Part shown: piece by piece, positions 51,711-61,369 of the stretch | How positions within the stretch are numbered: position 1 is the stretch's first letter | Layout: each line of letters starts with the position of its first letter | Assembly: GCF_000369625.1 (NCBI RefSeq) | Contig: NZ_KB850113.1 | Coordinates: 752,641-816,640, forward strand | Length of the DNA stretch: 64,000 bases | Direction of reading: 5' to 3' | Source of the DNA: Acinetobacter variabilis | Lineage (GTDB): Bacteria; Pseudomonadota; Gammaproteobacteria; Pseudomonadales; Moraxellaceae | The notes under the pieces: generated by a model | Seen by the model: the letters and a program-made list of their open reading frames with translations, nothing else | The model's database searches: none | What the model was told of the DNA's origin: nothing | Translations under genes and position numbers: made by a program

Positions 51711-54650
51711 ATGACTGTAGATGTCACTGAAACCATTTCTCAAACTGTACATCCTGCGTTTCAGTTGGTACGTCAACAACATGTTGAAGCTTTAGACATT
51801 TTAGTGTCTGAATATAAGCATAAAGTGACTGGAGCCACCCATTATCATCTGGCGACCAATCATGATGAAAATGTTTTTCTGGTTGCGTTTCGCACTCAGC
51901 CAATGGATTCAAAAGGTGAAGCGCACATTCTGGAACATACTGCACTGTGCGGTTCAGAAAAATTCCCGGTACGTGATCCGTTCTTCCTGATGATTCGCCG
52001 TTCGCTTAATACTTTTATGAATGCCTTTACAGCGGCAGACTGGACGGCTTATCCATTCGCAACTCAAAATGATAAGGACTTCCAGAACTTATTAGAAGTG
52101 TATATGGATGCGGCTTTCGCTGCGAACCTGAATCCGCTGGATTTTGCTCAGGAAGGTATCCGTATTGAACTGGAAAATGGCGAACCGGTATATAAAGGCG
52201 TGGTATTTAATGAAATGAAAGGGGCAATGAGCTCACCTTCAGATCAGCTTTATCATACTTTGGCGCATCACTTATTCCCGGACACCACTTATCACTACAA
52301 CTCAGGCGGCGATCCTAAAGATATTCCAGACCTGACTTATGAGGAGCTGGTGAACTTCTATAAAACGCATTACCATCCAAGTAATGCTGTATTTATGACC
52401 TTTGGCAATAAGTCTGCTGCTGAGTTACAGGAACAGTTTGAAAATCTGGCGCTGTCTAAATTTGGAAAAGGTGAAACACTTTATTCAACGCCAGAAACCC
52501 GTTTAACTGCGCCACTCAATGTAACAGAAACCTATGCAGTTGATGCTGAGGATCTGAAGGACAAGACTTATCACGTATTGTCATGGTTATTGCCGGAGGC
52601 GAGTGATATCAAGCTACGTTTAGGCTTGCGTCTGGTTGAAGGGATTTTGCTGGAAGATTCAGCATCTCCACTACGTCATTACTTGGAAACCTGTGGTTAT
52701 GCACAGTCAACTGGTCCATTCATGGGCGTAGATGATTCCAACTTTGAAATGACTTTCTACTGTGCGGTTCAAGGTTCAAATCCTGAACATGCTGAAGAAT
52801 TCAAAAATGGTGTTTTCAAAGTTCTGGAAGATGTTGCATCTAAACCTGTTGATCAACAGGCAGTAGATGCGATCCTGCATCAGATTGAGCTGCATCAGCG
52901 TGAAATCAATGGTGATGGTACACCTTATGGTCTAAGCCTGATCTTGAGCGGTTTAAGCAGTGCAATTCATCATCGTGATCCGGTTGAAGTCTGGGATGTT
53001 GATTCTGCGATTGCTTCAGTAAAAGAAGAGCTACAGGATCCAATGTGGTTATCAAATCTGATTAAAGATCATCTTTTAGATAACCCGCACCGTGTTCAAC
53101 TGACTTTAGTTCCAGATGCAAGCAAATCTACCAAAGAAGCGGAAGAAGAAAAAGCACGTCTGGCTGAAATTGGTAAAGCTTTAACTGAAGAGCAAAAAGC
53201 AGAGATCAATGCCCAAACTGAAGCATTAAAGATCCGCCAAGATACCCCAGACGATTTGAATCTGTTACCTAAAGTCGGTCTGGAAGATGTGCCTGCGGAA
53301 TTGCAGATTGTTCAAGGCCAGTTGCGTGAGATTATCTGTAACCGCGTAGATACGCCGTTGAATCTTTATCATGCAGGTACTAATGGGATTTATTACCAAC
53401 AGGTATTGGTGAAAATTCCAGATGAAGTGGTGCAATCACCGTATTTCAACCTATTGTCTATTTTAATGGGTGAAGTCGGTGCGGGTGAATATGATTACCT
53501 GCAATTCCAGCAACTGCAAACAGCAGTCAGTGGTGGTCTGGGCATGGGCGCTTCATTGCGTTCTAAAGTGGATGACAAAAACAAGATCAGTGCGTGGTTA
53601 ACTTTAACGACTAAATCTTTGGCTAGCCATCTGGATGCGATCCGTCTGTTAAAGATCGGTTTTGAGCAGCTACGCTTTGATGAAAAAGGCCGTATTATTG
53701 AGTTATTACAACAGCGTAAAACTCGCTGGCAATCACGTATTTCCGGTTCGGGTCATAGCTATGCGATGCAAGTGGCATCACGTCAGCATAGCGCTCTAGC
53801 CTTGCGTGATTATCATAATACCGGTCTGGGTGCTTTGAACTGGCTGATTAACTTGGTCAATCAGGCTGAAAAAGAGCCAGCAGCTTATGACGCCATGATT
53901 GATGAATTAAAACGCATTCATGCAGTCTTGCTGCAAGCACCAAAACAATTCCTGTTGGTGTGTGAAGAACAGCAGTCTGAGCGTCTGATTGAAGAAATTC
54001 AAAATGTCTGGGATAAGCTGGAAGTGAATACTGCACCTGCAGAATTGACTCAGGTTGAAAAAGTTAATCACAGCAATGATGAAGCCTGGTTGATTCAGAC
54101 CAATGTGCAGTTCTGTGCAGCAGCTTATCCTGCGGTAGAAGTTTCACATCCTGATGCTGCTGCCTTGATGGTATTGGCAGGCTACTTGCGTAATGGTTAT
54201 CTGCATAGCGCAATCCGTGAAAAAGGCGGTGCTTATGGTGGTGGCGCAAGCTATGACGGCAATGCATGTTCATTCCGCTTCTATAGTTATCGCGATCCAC
54301 GCTTAGCAGAAACTTTCCAGGACTTTGATGCAAGTATTCAATGGTTACTTAACGCACCTCAACAACCGCATCAGCTGGAAGAAGCTATCTTAGGCTTAAT
54401 TGCCAGTATGGATAAACCGGGTTCACCAGCAGGTGAAGCAATTACCGCCTGTTATGCCTACCTGCATCAACGTACACCAGCGTTCCGTAAACAGCTTCGG
54501 GAACGTTTGTTGCATGTCAATTTAGATGACTTGAAACGTGTTGCACAGACTTATCTGGTTGAACAGAAAGCTTCAAAAGCGGTGGTTGCGCCATTTGCCA
54601 AACGAGAAACTTTAGAACAACTCGGCTTTACAATTCAGCAAGTTCAATAA
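51711..54650 (+). CDS. M16-family zinc metallopeptidase, presequence-protease-like
   Basis: A 979-residue single-chain M16C-type peptidase. The inverted zinc motif HxxEH is HILEH (His72, Glu75, His76), followed by CGSEKFPVRDPFF and NAFTAADWTAYPFATQN, and the distal Glu region GIRIELENGE. The four-domain architecture and length fit the PreP/Cym1/falcilysin group that degrades peptides inside a closed chamber. No signal peptide, so cytoplasmic. A conserved R/Y pair lies near GYLRNGYLHSAIREKGGAYGGG (core IREKGGAYGGG). AGGAG precedes the ATG. Confidence 0.93.
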   Translation: MTVDVTETISQTVHPAFQLVRQQHVEALDILVSEYKHKVTGATHYHLATNHDENVFLVAFRTQPMDSKGEAHILEHTALCGSEKFPVRDPFFLMIRRSLNTFMNAFTAADWTAYPFATQNDKDFQNLLEVYMDAAFAANLNPLDFAQEGIRIELENGEPVYKGVVFNEMKGAMSSPSDQLYHTLAHHLFPDTTYHYNSGGDPKDIPDLTYEELVNFYKTHYHPSNAVFMTFGNKSAAELQEQFENLALSKFGKGETLYSTPETRLTAPLNVTETYAVDAEDLKDKTYHVLSWLLPEASDIKLRLGLRLVEGILLEDSASPLRHYLETCGYAQSTGPFMGVDDSNFEMTFYCAVQGSNPEHAEEFKNGVFKVLEDVASKPVDQQAVDAILHQIELHQREINGDGTPYGLSLILSGLSSAIHHRDPVEVWDVDSAIASVKEELQDPMWLSNLIKDHLLDNPHRVQLTLVPDASKSTKEAEEEKARLAEIGKALTEEQKAEINAQTEALKIRQDTPDDLNLLPKVGLEDVPAELQIVQGQLREIICNRVDTPLNLYHAGTNGIYYQQVLVKIPDEVVQSPYFNLLSILMGEVGAGEYDYLQFQQLQTAVSGGLGMGASLRSKVDDKNKISAWLTLTTKSLASHLDAIRLLKIGFEQLRFDEKGRIIELLQQRKTRWQSRISGSGHSYAMQVASRQHSALALRDYHNTGLGALNWLINLVNQAEKEPAAYDAMIDELKRIHAVLLQAPKQFLLVCEEQQSERLIEEIQNVWDKLEVNTAPAELTQVEKVNHSNDEAWLIQTNVQFCAAAYPAVEVSHPDAAALMVLAGYLRNGYLHSAIREKGGAYGGGASYDGNACSFRFYSYRDPRLAETFQDFDASIQWLLNAPQQPHQLEEAILGLIASMDKPGSPAGEAITACYAYLHQRTPAFRKQLRERLLHVNLDDLKRVAQTYLVEQKASKAVVAPFAKRETLEQLGFTIQQVQ

Positions 54651-54672
54651 ATAAAAACAATGAGGATAGAGG

Positions 54673-55815
54673 ATGGCGCTTAATTCTATTAAGCGCTCAA
54701 CTTTGCAGCTGGGCGTTTTGCTTGGCTGTGTAGTTGGGACGCAAGTAAATGCGGAAGATAAAACTGTAGCGAGTAGTCCGATGCCGGCAACGGCGGAGGC
54801 TTGCTCTGCGGTTGAAACCAATTCAGAACGCTTGGCCTGTTATGATGCGGTATTTAAAATACCGGCCGATAGTAAGCCTGAGATTGTTTCTGAACGGCGT
54901 GCAGCCATAGAAATTGCGCCCGAACCCGATAACCTCAAAGCGAAAATTGAACAGACCGTTTCCAATATCTATGCTTCAGAAGGATCAAAGCTGACTCCGG
55001 CTTTATCTTTGCTGGATAGTCGTTGGGAACTGTCGCCGGAAAGTAAACTGGGTACCTGGAATATCCGTTCCTATCAGCCGATTTATTTGATGCCAGGGTT
55101 CTGGACTTCCAAGAAAAACGAGTTTCCGCAAAGTGAAAACCCAAATAACACGGTTAAAGAAGACCAGAATTTGACCTCGATTGAGGGTAAATTCCAGTTA
55201 TCTTTAAAAACCAAGGCAGTTGAAAATATTCTGGGTGACAATGGTGATCTCTGGCTGGGCTATACCCAGTCTTCACGTTGGCAGGTGTATAACTCGGAAG
55301 AGTCCCGACCATTTCGTGAAACTAATTATGAGCCTGAAGCCAGCCTGATCTTCCGTACCAATTATGATCTGTTTGGTTTGAACTGGCGCATGCTGGGACT
55401 AACCCTGAATCATCAATCAAATGGCCGTTCGGATCCATTATCTCGTAGCTGGAACCGGGTAATGCTGAATCTCGGTTTTGAAAAAGACAACTTCGCCATG
55501 ATGCTACGCCCTTGGTATCGTATCGAAGAAGACCGGGCTGATGACAATAATCCCGAGATTAAAAACTATATCGGACGTGGGGATTTAACTGCGTTTTATC
55601 GTCATAATGCCCACGATTTTTCTTTGATGTTGCGTCATACACTTAAAGGTGGTGATGATAACCGTGGTGCAGTACAGTTCGATTGGTCATTTCCGATCAG
55701 TGGGCGTCTACGCGGTCAATTCCAGCTCTTTGATGGTTATGGTGAAAGTCTGATTGATTATAATCATCGTGCGACCTATGTGGGTCTAGGTGTGTCCTTA
55801 ATGAATTGGTACTAA
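54673..55815 (+). CDS. pldA: Outer membrane phospholipase A
   Basis: A 380-residue outer-membrane beta-barrel enzyme. After a signal peptide (about 1-27) comes an extra module with SERLACYDAVF, then the barrel from about residue 115. The catalytic motif is NHQSNGRSDPLSRSWNR: the His-Ser dyad and Asn within HQSNG, and the calcium/dimer region, as in E. coli PldA (289 residues). The protein ends in the expected aromatic C-terminus (VSLMNWY). It hydrolyses misplaced phospholipids in the outer leaflet. Follows the M16 gene by 22 bases. Confidence 0.93.
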   Translation: MALNSIKRSTLQLGVLLGCVVGTQVNAEDKTVASSPMPATAEACSAVETNSERLACYDAVFKIPADSKPEIVSERRAAIEIAPEPDNLKAKIEQTVSNIYASEGSKLTPALSLLDSRWELSPESKLGTWNIRSYQPIYLMPGFWTSKKNEFPQSENPNNTVKEDQNLTSIEGKFQLSLKTKAVENILGDNGDLWLGYTQSSRWQVYNSEESRPFRETNYEPEASLIFRTNYDLFGLNWRMLGLTLNHQSNGRSDPLSRSWNRVMLNLGFEKDNFAMMLRPWYRIEEDRADDNNPEIKNYIGRGDLTAFYRHNAHDFSLMLRHTLKGGDDNRGAVQFDWSFPISGRLRGQFQLFDGYGESLIDYNHRATYVGLGVSLMNWY

Positions 55816-55827
55816 TGTGTTTCATGT

Positions 55828-55857
55828 AAAAAACCACGCTTAGGCGTGGTTTTTTTG
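55828..55857. terminator. Bidirectional intrinsic terminator
   Basis: AACCACGC/GCGTGGTT stem with TTAG loop, flanked by As and Ts, between convergent pldA and ktrB. Same stem as the terminator at 37187. Confidence 0.9.
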
Positions 55858-55879
55858 CTTATGGGTATTCATTTAAATC

Positions 55880-57220
55880 TTAACCAATCTGAATTTCTGA
55901 AGGCGGATGTTTAAGACGACTCTTTTTCGGTGTTGCAATTAAATAGGCAAGAGTTAAAGGCCCTAGACGACCCGCATACATCATTAGCATCAGAATGATT
56001 AAACTTGCTGGCTGCAATTCTCCAGTGACACCACGTGTTAATCCAACTGTACAGGCGGCAGAAACCGCCTCAAACAGCAAATCTAAAAAATCATGATCGG
56101 GTTCTAGAATGAGTAAACTCATAAAACCGGTCATGACCAGACCTGCAGTAATACACACAACCGCTAAGGCTTTAAAAGTAGTTTTCTCAGAAATAGAATG
56201 ATTGAACAAGCGGATTTCATCTTCACGGCGTAGAAAACTGATTACACTGATCACCACAATAATAAACGTACCAACTTTAATTCCACCTGCCGTACTTAAG
56301 GAACCGCCACCAATAAACATTAAAAAAATGGTGACTAGACTAGAGGCATCGCTCATCTGGTCCATGGGCAGACTATAAAAACCCGAGGAGCGGGGAACTG
56401 TGGCATGAAACCAGGCGTTGAGCGCCTGATCACCTACGCTCATCAGCGCTAATGTTTGTGGATTAGAGGCTTCTAATAGCCAGAGTACAATAAAAGCACT
56501 CAGGTTAAGACCCATAATCGTCGTTAGAATGAGTTTGCTATTCGGACTGAGCTTGCGCCAGCTTTTATTCTGTTTTACATCCATCAGAACCAGAAAACCG
56601 ATCCCGCCAATGATATAGAGCATGCTGATCGTGAAGGTCACGAAATACTGGCCGGAAAAGCTCATTAAGCTATTTGGAAAAAGAGAAAACCCGCCATTAT
56701 TAAACGCAGAAACACTATAGAAAGCTGCATAAAACAGTGCTTCACCAAAAGGATAATCTTCTAGCCACGCCAAGGTTAAAATCAGGGTGCCAATCGCTTC
56801 AAAAAACAGGGAATATAGGAATACCGCTTTAATGGTAAAACTGACTTTCTTCAAACTGGTCTGGCCAATAGATTCCTGTGCCATCACTTGCTGTCTTAAG
56901 CCAAGTTTAGGCGACAGGCTCATGAAAGCGAGTATGGCAAAAGTCATAAAGCCGAGGCCACCACATTGCAGCAGGAACATAATCACGACCTGCCCAAAAG
57001 GTGTATAAGCTTCACCAACATTGACCACAGATAGCCCGGTAATCGTCACTGCAGAAGTTGCTGTAAAAATCGCTTCTAACCAGCTGATTTCAGTTTGATG
57101 GGCAAAGGGCAGCATCAGTAATAAAGAACCAATAAAAATCAGCCCGAGAAAACCTAAGGCCAGCAGACTCGGTGGACTGAGATTGACAATCCTGTTCTGG
57201 TTTAAATTTGAGCTTTTCAT
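55880..57220 (-). CDS. ktrB: Potassium uptake channel subunit KtrB (TrkH family)
   Basis: A 446-residue membrane subunit with four M1-P-M2 repeats. The four pore-loop segments are visible: TITGLSVV, FNNGGFSL, SSGFYSLP and CTVGLTRG, each with the filter glycine. Length fits KtrB (about 450) rather than TrkH (480-490). It moves K+ with Na+ under control of the KtrA ring. The ATG overlaps the ktrA stop by four bases (ATGA), so translation is coupled. Confidence 0.93.
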   Translation of the reverse strand: MKSSNLNQNRIVNLSPPSLLALGFLGLIFIGSLLLMLPFAHQTEISWLEAIFTATSAVTITGLSVVNVGEAYTPFGQVVIMFLLQCGGLGFMTFAILAFMSLSPKLGLRQQVMAQESIGQTSLKKVSFTIKAVFLYSLFFEAIGTLILTLAWLEDYPFGEALFYAAFYSVSAFNNGGFSLFPNSLMSFSGQYFVTFTISMLYIIGGIGFLVLMDVKQNKSWRKLSPNSKLILTTIMGLNLSAFIVLWLLEASNPQTLALMSVGDQALNAWFHATVPRSSGFYSLPMDQMSDASSLVTIFLMFIGGGSLSTAGGIKVGTFIIVVISVISFLRREDEIRLFNHSISEKTTFKALAVVCITAGLVMTGFMSLLILEPDHDFLDLLFEAVSAACTVGLTRGVTGELQPASLIILMLMMYAGRLGPLTLAYLIATPKKSRLKHPPSEIQIG

Positions 57221-57873
57221 ATGGCCTTAAAATGCTTGGACAAACGGCGTAGAGGGTCCAGCAATCCTTCGACCACCAGAATGTCACCTTCCTTAAGTAA
57301 TAGTCCAAGATCTACGATATGTTGTATTTCAGTGCCACGTTTATGCAAAAGAACTTTAATTTCGGGAACCTGACTCATTAACTGGTGTAAGGGAGTGTCA
57401 TTATGATCGGCATGAATCTCGATCTTGACAATATAATGATCATCTTCAAGTGACATATAACGGCTAACCATCGGGTAGCTGAGTGATTGTGCCACACGAA
57501 CGCCCATATCTTCTTCTGGGTGAATAATTTTTTCGACATTCAGATGAGTCAAAATCATATGGTGGGCTTTGGATTTGGCTTTGGCCCAGATTTTCTTTAC
57601 ACCCATATTTTTTAGATGCAGTACACACAGAATGCTGGCTTCAATATCTTCACCAATCGCGACTACGACTGCTTCACAGCGCTGGATATCCAGCTCATCC
57701 AGGACATGCTCATCGGTTGCATCGGCAATGACCGCATGGGTGAGCTGATCGGAAATATTTTCCACATATTTTTTATCGAGATCGATTCCAATTACATCAT
57801 GTTTCAAGCTGATCAGTTGAGTCGCCACTGTTGCACCGAAGCTGCCCAGCCCAATGACTGCAAATAATGCCAT
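57217..57873 (-). CDS. ktrA: Potassium uptake regulatory subunit KtrA (RCK domain)
   Basis: A 218-residue cytoplasmic ring protein. The NAD/ATP-binding RCK-N domain begins FAVIGLGSFGATVATQL with GLGSFG at 8-13 and the ribose-binding acidic residue in VIGIDLDKK; the RCK-C domain occupies about 135-215. It gates KtrB in response to nucleotide. First gene of the two-gene unit. Confidence 0.94.
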   Translation of the reverse strand: MALFAVIGLGSFGATVATQLISLKHDVIGIDLDKKYVENISDQLTHAVIADATDEHVLDELDIQRCEAVVVAIGEDIEASILCVLHLKNMGVKKIWAKAKSKAHHMILTHLNVEKIIHPEEDMGVRVAQSLSYPMVSRYMSLEDDHYIVKIEIHADHNDTPLHQLMSQVPEIKVLLHKRGTEIQHIVDLGLLLKEGDILVVEGLLDPLRRLSKHFKAI

Positions 57874-58002
57874 GCATATTTCCCTAAATCTTTTTATTTC
57901 AAATCAGTTCGTGTCTAATAAGTAAGTATCTTAAAGATTTTTATAATTTTCAGCTATCTGGCCTTACATAAATACTTCATACATTTTCTTTCAGCCGGAT
58001 AT

Positions 58003-58030
58003 AAAAAAACCGCCTCGAAAGGCGGTTTAT
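58003..58030 (-). terminator. Intrinsic terminator of ilvA
   Basis: Minus strand AACCGCC/GGCGGTT stem with TTTCGA loop and seven Ts. Confidence 0.88.
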
Positions 58031-58040
58031 ATTAAACTGA

Positions 58041-59579
58041 TTATTTCAAGAAACGCTGATAACCCAGGTTATTGGTGATTTCTTCATATGGATAAGTGAT
58101 GCTTTCCAAAGTTTCGATCAAACCATCTGGATTCTGCTGTGCATCTTCTGCTTCCAGACCGACCAGTACGCGACCTTCTGCAGCGCCATGGTTACGGTAA
58201 TGGAACAGGGTAATGTTATGCGTTGGGCCGAGGCGTTCCAGGAACATTAGCAGGGCACCTGGACGTTCCGGGAATTCCACGCGGAACAGACGCTCATTTT
58301 CAATATCGGCATGACCGCCAATCAGGTAACGGATATGGAGTTTTGCAACTTCATCATCAGACAGATCATCAATGTCATAGTCGAATTTCAGGTTTTCATA
58401 GATTTCCTGACGTTCTTTCTCGCCATTTTTCAGGCTGATGCCGACAAAGACCTGAGCTGCGGAAGCATCACTAGAGCGGTAATTAAACTCAGTAATATTA
58501 CGGCCTTGCAGTGCGCGGCAGAATTTCAGGAATGAGCCTTTTTCTTCTGGAATAGTTACGGCAAAGATGGCTTCTTTACGCTCACCGAGTTCTGTACGTT
58601 CAGCAATATAACGTAGACGGTCGAAGTTCATGTTCGCACCGCAAACAATCGATACGATATTTTTGCCTTCAATGCCGTGTTCCGCTACATATTTTTTGAT
58701 ACCAGCCAATGCCATTGCACCTGACGGTTCTACAATACTACGGCATTCATCATAAGTATCTTTAATTGCTGCGCAGACTTCATCGGTATTGACCAGTACA
58801 ACTTCTGGTTCTACGATCGGGCCAGAATTGTCTGATTTTTGTAGACGGATCACGTCAAATGGTTTTTCACCGATTTGTGCCACAGCAGTACCATCGGCAA
58901 ATAAACCGACTGATGGCAGAATCACGCGGTCATTTGCATCAAAAGCGGCTTTTAAACATGCAGATTCTTCATATTCCACAGGAATCACTTTGACATGCGG
59001 TGCAACATCACCTAAGTAAGCTGCAACACCTGCGATCAGGCCGCCACCGCCAACTGCAACAAAAACATATTCTACATCACGCCATTGACGTAAAATTTCG
59101 TTGGCAATCGTGCCTTGACCGGCCATGACTAGTTCATCGTCATAAGGTGGAATGAAGGTCATGCCATCTTCTTGGGCACGTTGAATCGCATATTTGTTGG
59201 CAACGTCAAATGAATCGCCATGCAAGACCACTTCACCACCGAGGCGTTTAACTGCCTGAACCTTGATGTCTGGTGTAGTTTTTGGCATTACGATAATCGC
59301 GCGAATCCCCAGCTTTTTCCCTGACAGCGCCACGCCTTGGGCATGGTTGCCTGCTGAAGCTGTGATAACGCCACGTTCGAGTTGTGATTTCGGTAATTGA
59401 CTAATACGGTTATAGGCGCCGCGTAGCTTGAATGAAAAAACCGGTTGTAAATCTTCACGTTTAAAGCGAATGTTATTATTTAAGCGCTCGCTAATTCGTG
59501 GCGCTGCTTCGAGTGGGGTTTCGATTGCAACATCGTACACAGTTGCTTGTAAAATTTGTCGAACCAAACGAGACAGCAT
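58041..59579 (-). CDS. ilvA: Biosynthetic threonine ammonia-lyase
   Basis: A 512-residue PLP enzyme converting threonine to 2-oxobutyrate, the first committed step to isoleucine (E. coli IlvA 514). The PLP Lys51 is in FSFKLRGAYN, the phosphate-binding glycine loop is VGGGGLIAG, and two regulatory ACT-like domains follow (about 330-500; FLKFCRALQGRNITEF and LLMFLERLGPTHNITLF), which is the allosteric, isoleucine-inhibited type, not the short catabolic TdcB type. Divergent from rpiA with a 104-base gap. Confidence 0.97.
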   Translation of the reverse strand: MLSRLVRQILQATVYDVAIETPLEAAPRISERLNNNIRFKREDLQPVFSFKLRGAYNRISQLPKSQLERGVITASAGNHAQGVALSGKKLGIRAIIVMPKTTPDIKVQAVKRLGGEVVLHGDSFDVANKYAIQRAQEDGMTFIPPYDDELVMAGQGTIANEILRQWRDVEYVFVAVGGGGLIAGVAAYLGDVAPHVKVIPVEYEESACLKAAFDANDRVILPSVGLFADGTAVAQIGEKPFDVIRLQKSDNSGPIVEPEVVLVNTDEVCAAIKDTYDECRSIVEPSGAMALAGIKKYVAEHGIEGKNIVSIVCGANMNFDRLRYIAERTELGERKEAIFAVTIPEEKGSFLKFCRALQGRNITEFNYRSSDASAAQVFVGISLKNGEKERQEIYENLKFDYDIDDLSDDEVAKLHIRYLIGGHADIENERLFRVEFPERPGALLMFLERLGPTHNITLFHYRNHGAAEGRVLVGLEAEDAQQNPDGLIETLESITYPYEEITNNLGYQRFLK

Positions 59580-59683
59580 GTTAATTTTCCATCTAACAGT
59601 TTAAAATAAGCACTTATTGTAACAAACCACGCGGCTTTGCGGTTTAAAAATACTGCGAAAGTCCAAAATAGTTGAGTGATGTC

Positions 59684-60355
59684 ATGAGTCTATATGCAAC
59701 CCAAGATGAGAAAAAGCAAGCTGCAGCAAAAGCTGCGTTAAAGCACTTACCAAAAGGGGGCATTTTAGGCGTCGGTACTGGGAGTACTGTTAACTTCTTA
59801 ATCGAACTTTTGCCTGAACTTCAATTGGAAGCAGCAGTTGCAAGTTCTGAAGCCACTGCACAACGCCTGAAAAAATTAGGCATTGAAGTGGTTGATATGA
59901 ATAGCGTAGGTGGTCTGGATGCCTATGTCGATGGTGCGGATGAAATCGACCGCCATATGCACATGATCAAAGGTGGCGGTGCTGCGCTGACACGTGAAAA
60001 AATTGTGGCGTCGATTGCGAAAAAATTCGTATGTATCGTGGATGATTCGAAATGGGTAGAGCAGTTGGGTCGTGATTTCCCACTACCTGTTGAAGTGATT
60101 CCAATGGCACGTTCAGCAGTCGCACGTAAGTTGGTGGCATTAGGTGGTGATCCTGCTTACCGTGAAGGTGTAGTGACTGATAATGGAAATGTTATTTTGG
60201 ATGTGCATAACCTGAATATTCTGAATGCGCTTGAGCTGGAAAAAACGATTAATGACATTCCAGGCGTCGTATGTAACGGTATTTTCGCGATCAATAAAGC
60301 GGATATTGCGATTGTTGCGACCAATAACGGCATTGAAGAACGTACTGCGGTTTAA
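59684..60355 (+). CDS. rpiA: Ribose-5-phosphate isomerase A
   Basis: A 223-residue enzyme interconverting ribose 5-phosphate and ribulose 5-phosphate (E. coli RpiA 219). Signatures: [26 protein letters not shown] and [17 protein letters not shown] with the catalytic Glu and Lys. The ATG giving [11 protein letters not shown] is chosen for the GAG upstream; a TTG at 59672 would add four codons. The ilvA-rpiA head-to-head arrangement is common in gammaproteobacteria. Confidence 0.97.
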   Translation: MSLYATQDEKKQAAAKAALKHLPKGGILGVGTGSTVNFLIELLPELQLEAAVASSEATAQRLKKLGIEVVDMNSVGGLDAYVDGADEIDRHMHMIKGGGAALTREKIVASIAKKFVCIVDDSKWVEQLGRDFPLPVEVIPMARSAVARKLVALGGDPAYREGVVTDNGNVILDVHNLNILNALELEKTINDIPGVVCNGIFAINKADIAIVATNNGIEERTAV

Positions 60356-60375
60356 TTTTAACTCATTGAAGAGCT

Positions 60376-60463
60376 AATCTCCCCAAACCCCTCTTTAAAA
60401 AAGAGGGGCTTTCTCCCTCCTTTGAAAAGGTGAGCAGCACTGCTGCGCAAGGAGGAGGATTTA
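60376..60463. repeat. Dispersed intergenic palindromic element, copy B
   Basis: About 88 bases with ends AATCTCCCC and GGAGGATTTAA, an inner hairpin CCCCTCTTT/AAAGAGGGG near the left and a second CAGCACTGCTGC stretch near the right. It is related to copy A (16527-16622), inverted. Fills most of the rpiA-YgjP gap. Confidence 0.7.
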
Positions 60464-60484
60464 AATAACGATTAAATATAAAAA

Positions 60485-61165
60485 ATGACCCTAAACGACC
60501 TACCTGAAATTCAAATTACTCGAAATGTTCGCTCAACACGTCTCAGACTGCGTGTAGAAGGTGATCAAATCCGTTTAACCGCACCTGTATTTTGTAGCAA
60601 AAAACAGATTCAGAATTTTATTGATCAAGCTGAAAGCTGGCTACTGAAAACATGGAAATTGCAGCAGGAAAAAAATCAAAGTATTGATAGATCTTTACCA
60701 GCAGAATTGCAGCTTTTCGATCAGGCTCAGCCAATTCAGATCGTGTATCAAAGTCAAAAGCAGAACTTTGTTTTTGATGCTAAATTATTACAGCTATCGA
60801 TCAGTGACCGTCATCCTGAAACCTATTTAAAAGCCTTTGCCATTTCTTATGCTAAAGAACAGTTGCCTGTTTATCTGAACAAAGTAAGCCAAGAAACAGG
60901 ATTATCATTTAACATTTGTAATGTTCGCCAACCGAAAACACGATGGGGCAGTTGTTCTGCCAAACATGACATCATGCTAAATAGTGGCATCATTCTGTTT
61001 CCTGAAAATATCGTGCGTTATTTATGTGTGCATGAATTGGCCCATACCCGGCATTTTGACCATAGTGCTCGTTTCTGGGCGGAAGTGGCAAAGCATGATC
61101 CAAACTATTTAACTCACCGCAAAATTCTGAAAAATACTGTCATGCCATATTGGTGGGCAGCTTAA
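60485..61165 (+). CDS. YgjP-like zinc metallopeptidase (M48/DUF45)
   Basis: A 226-residue protein of the YgjP/UPF0758-independent DUF45 metallopeptidase group. The zinc motif is HELAH (His183, Glu184, His187) in YLCVHELAHTRHFDHSARFW, with the usual QKTRWGSCS-like block as QPKTRWGSCSAK before it. No signal peptide, so cytoplasmic. Substrate unknown; in some bacteria the homologous gene is linked to restriction systems, which is not the case here. Confidence 0.88.
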   Translation: MTLNDLPEIQITRNVRSTRLRLRVEGDQIRLTAPVFCSKKQIQNFIDQAESWLLKTWKLQQEKNQSIDRSLPAELQLFDQAQPIQIVYQSQKQNFVFDAKLLQLSISDRHPETYLKAFAISYAKEQLPVYLNKVSQETGLSFNICNVRQPKTRWGSCSAKHDIMLNSGIILFPENIVRYLCVHELAHTRHFDHSARFWAEVAKHDPNYLTHRKILKNTVMPYWWAA

Positions 61166-61369
61166 GAATATCTTTAGAGGAACGAAGATAGTATTTACTT
61201 ACTTCTAAATAGCCTAAGCAAAAGATATAATTCTCTTAAAGTTTTTAAAAACACTCAAAATAGAAGCGTAAATAAAAAACCATCAATCCCTAGTGAAACA
61301 GTTTAGAAAACCTCAAGTTCCTGTCATACTACAGCCCATAAAGGAAACATCTAGTTTGAGGTAATCATC

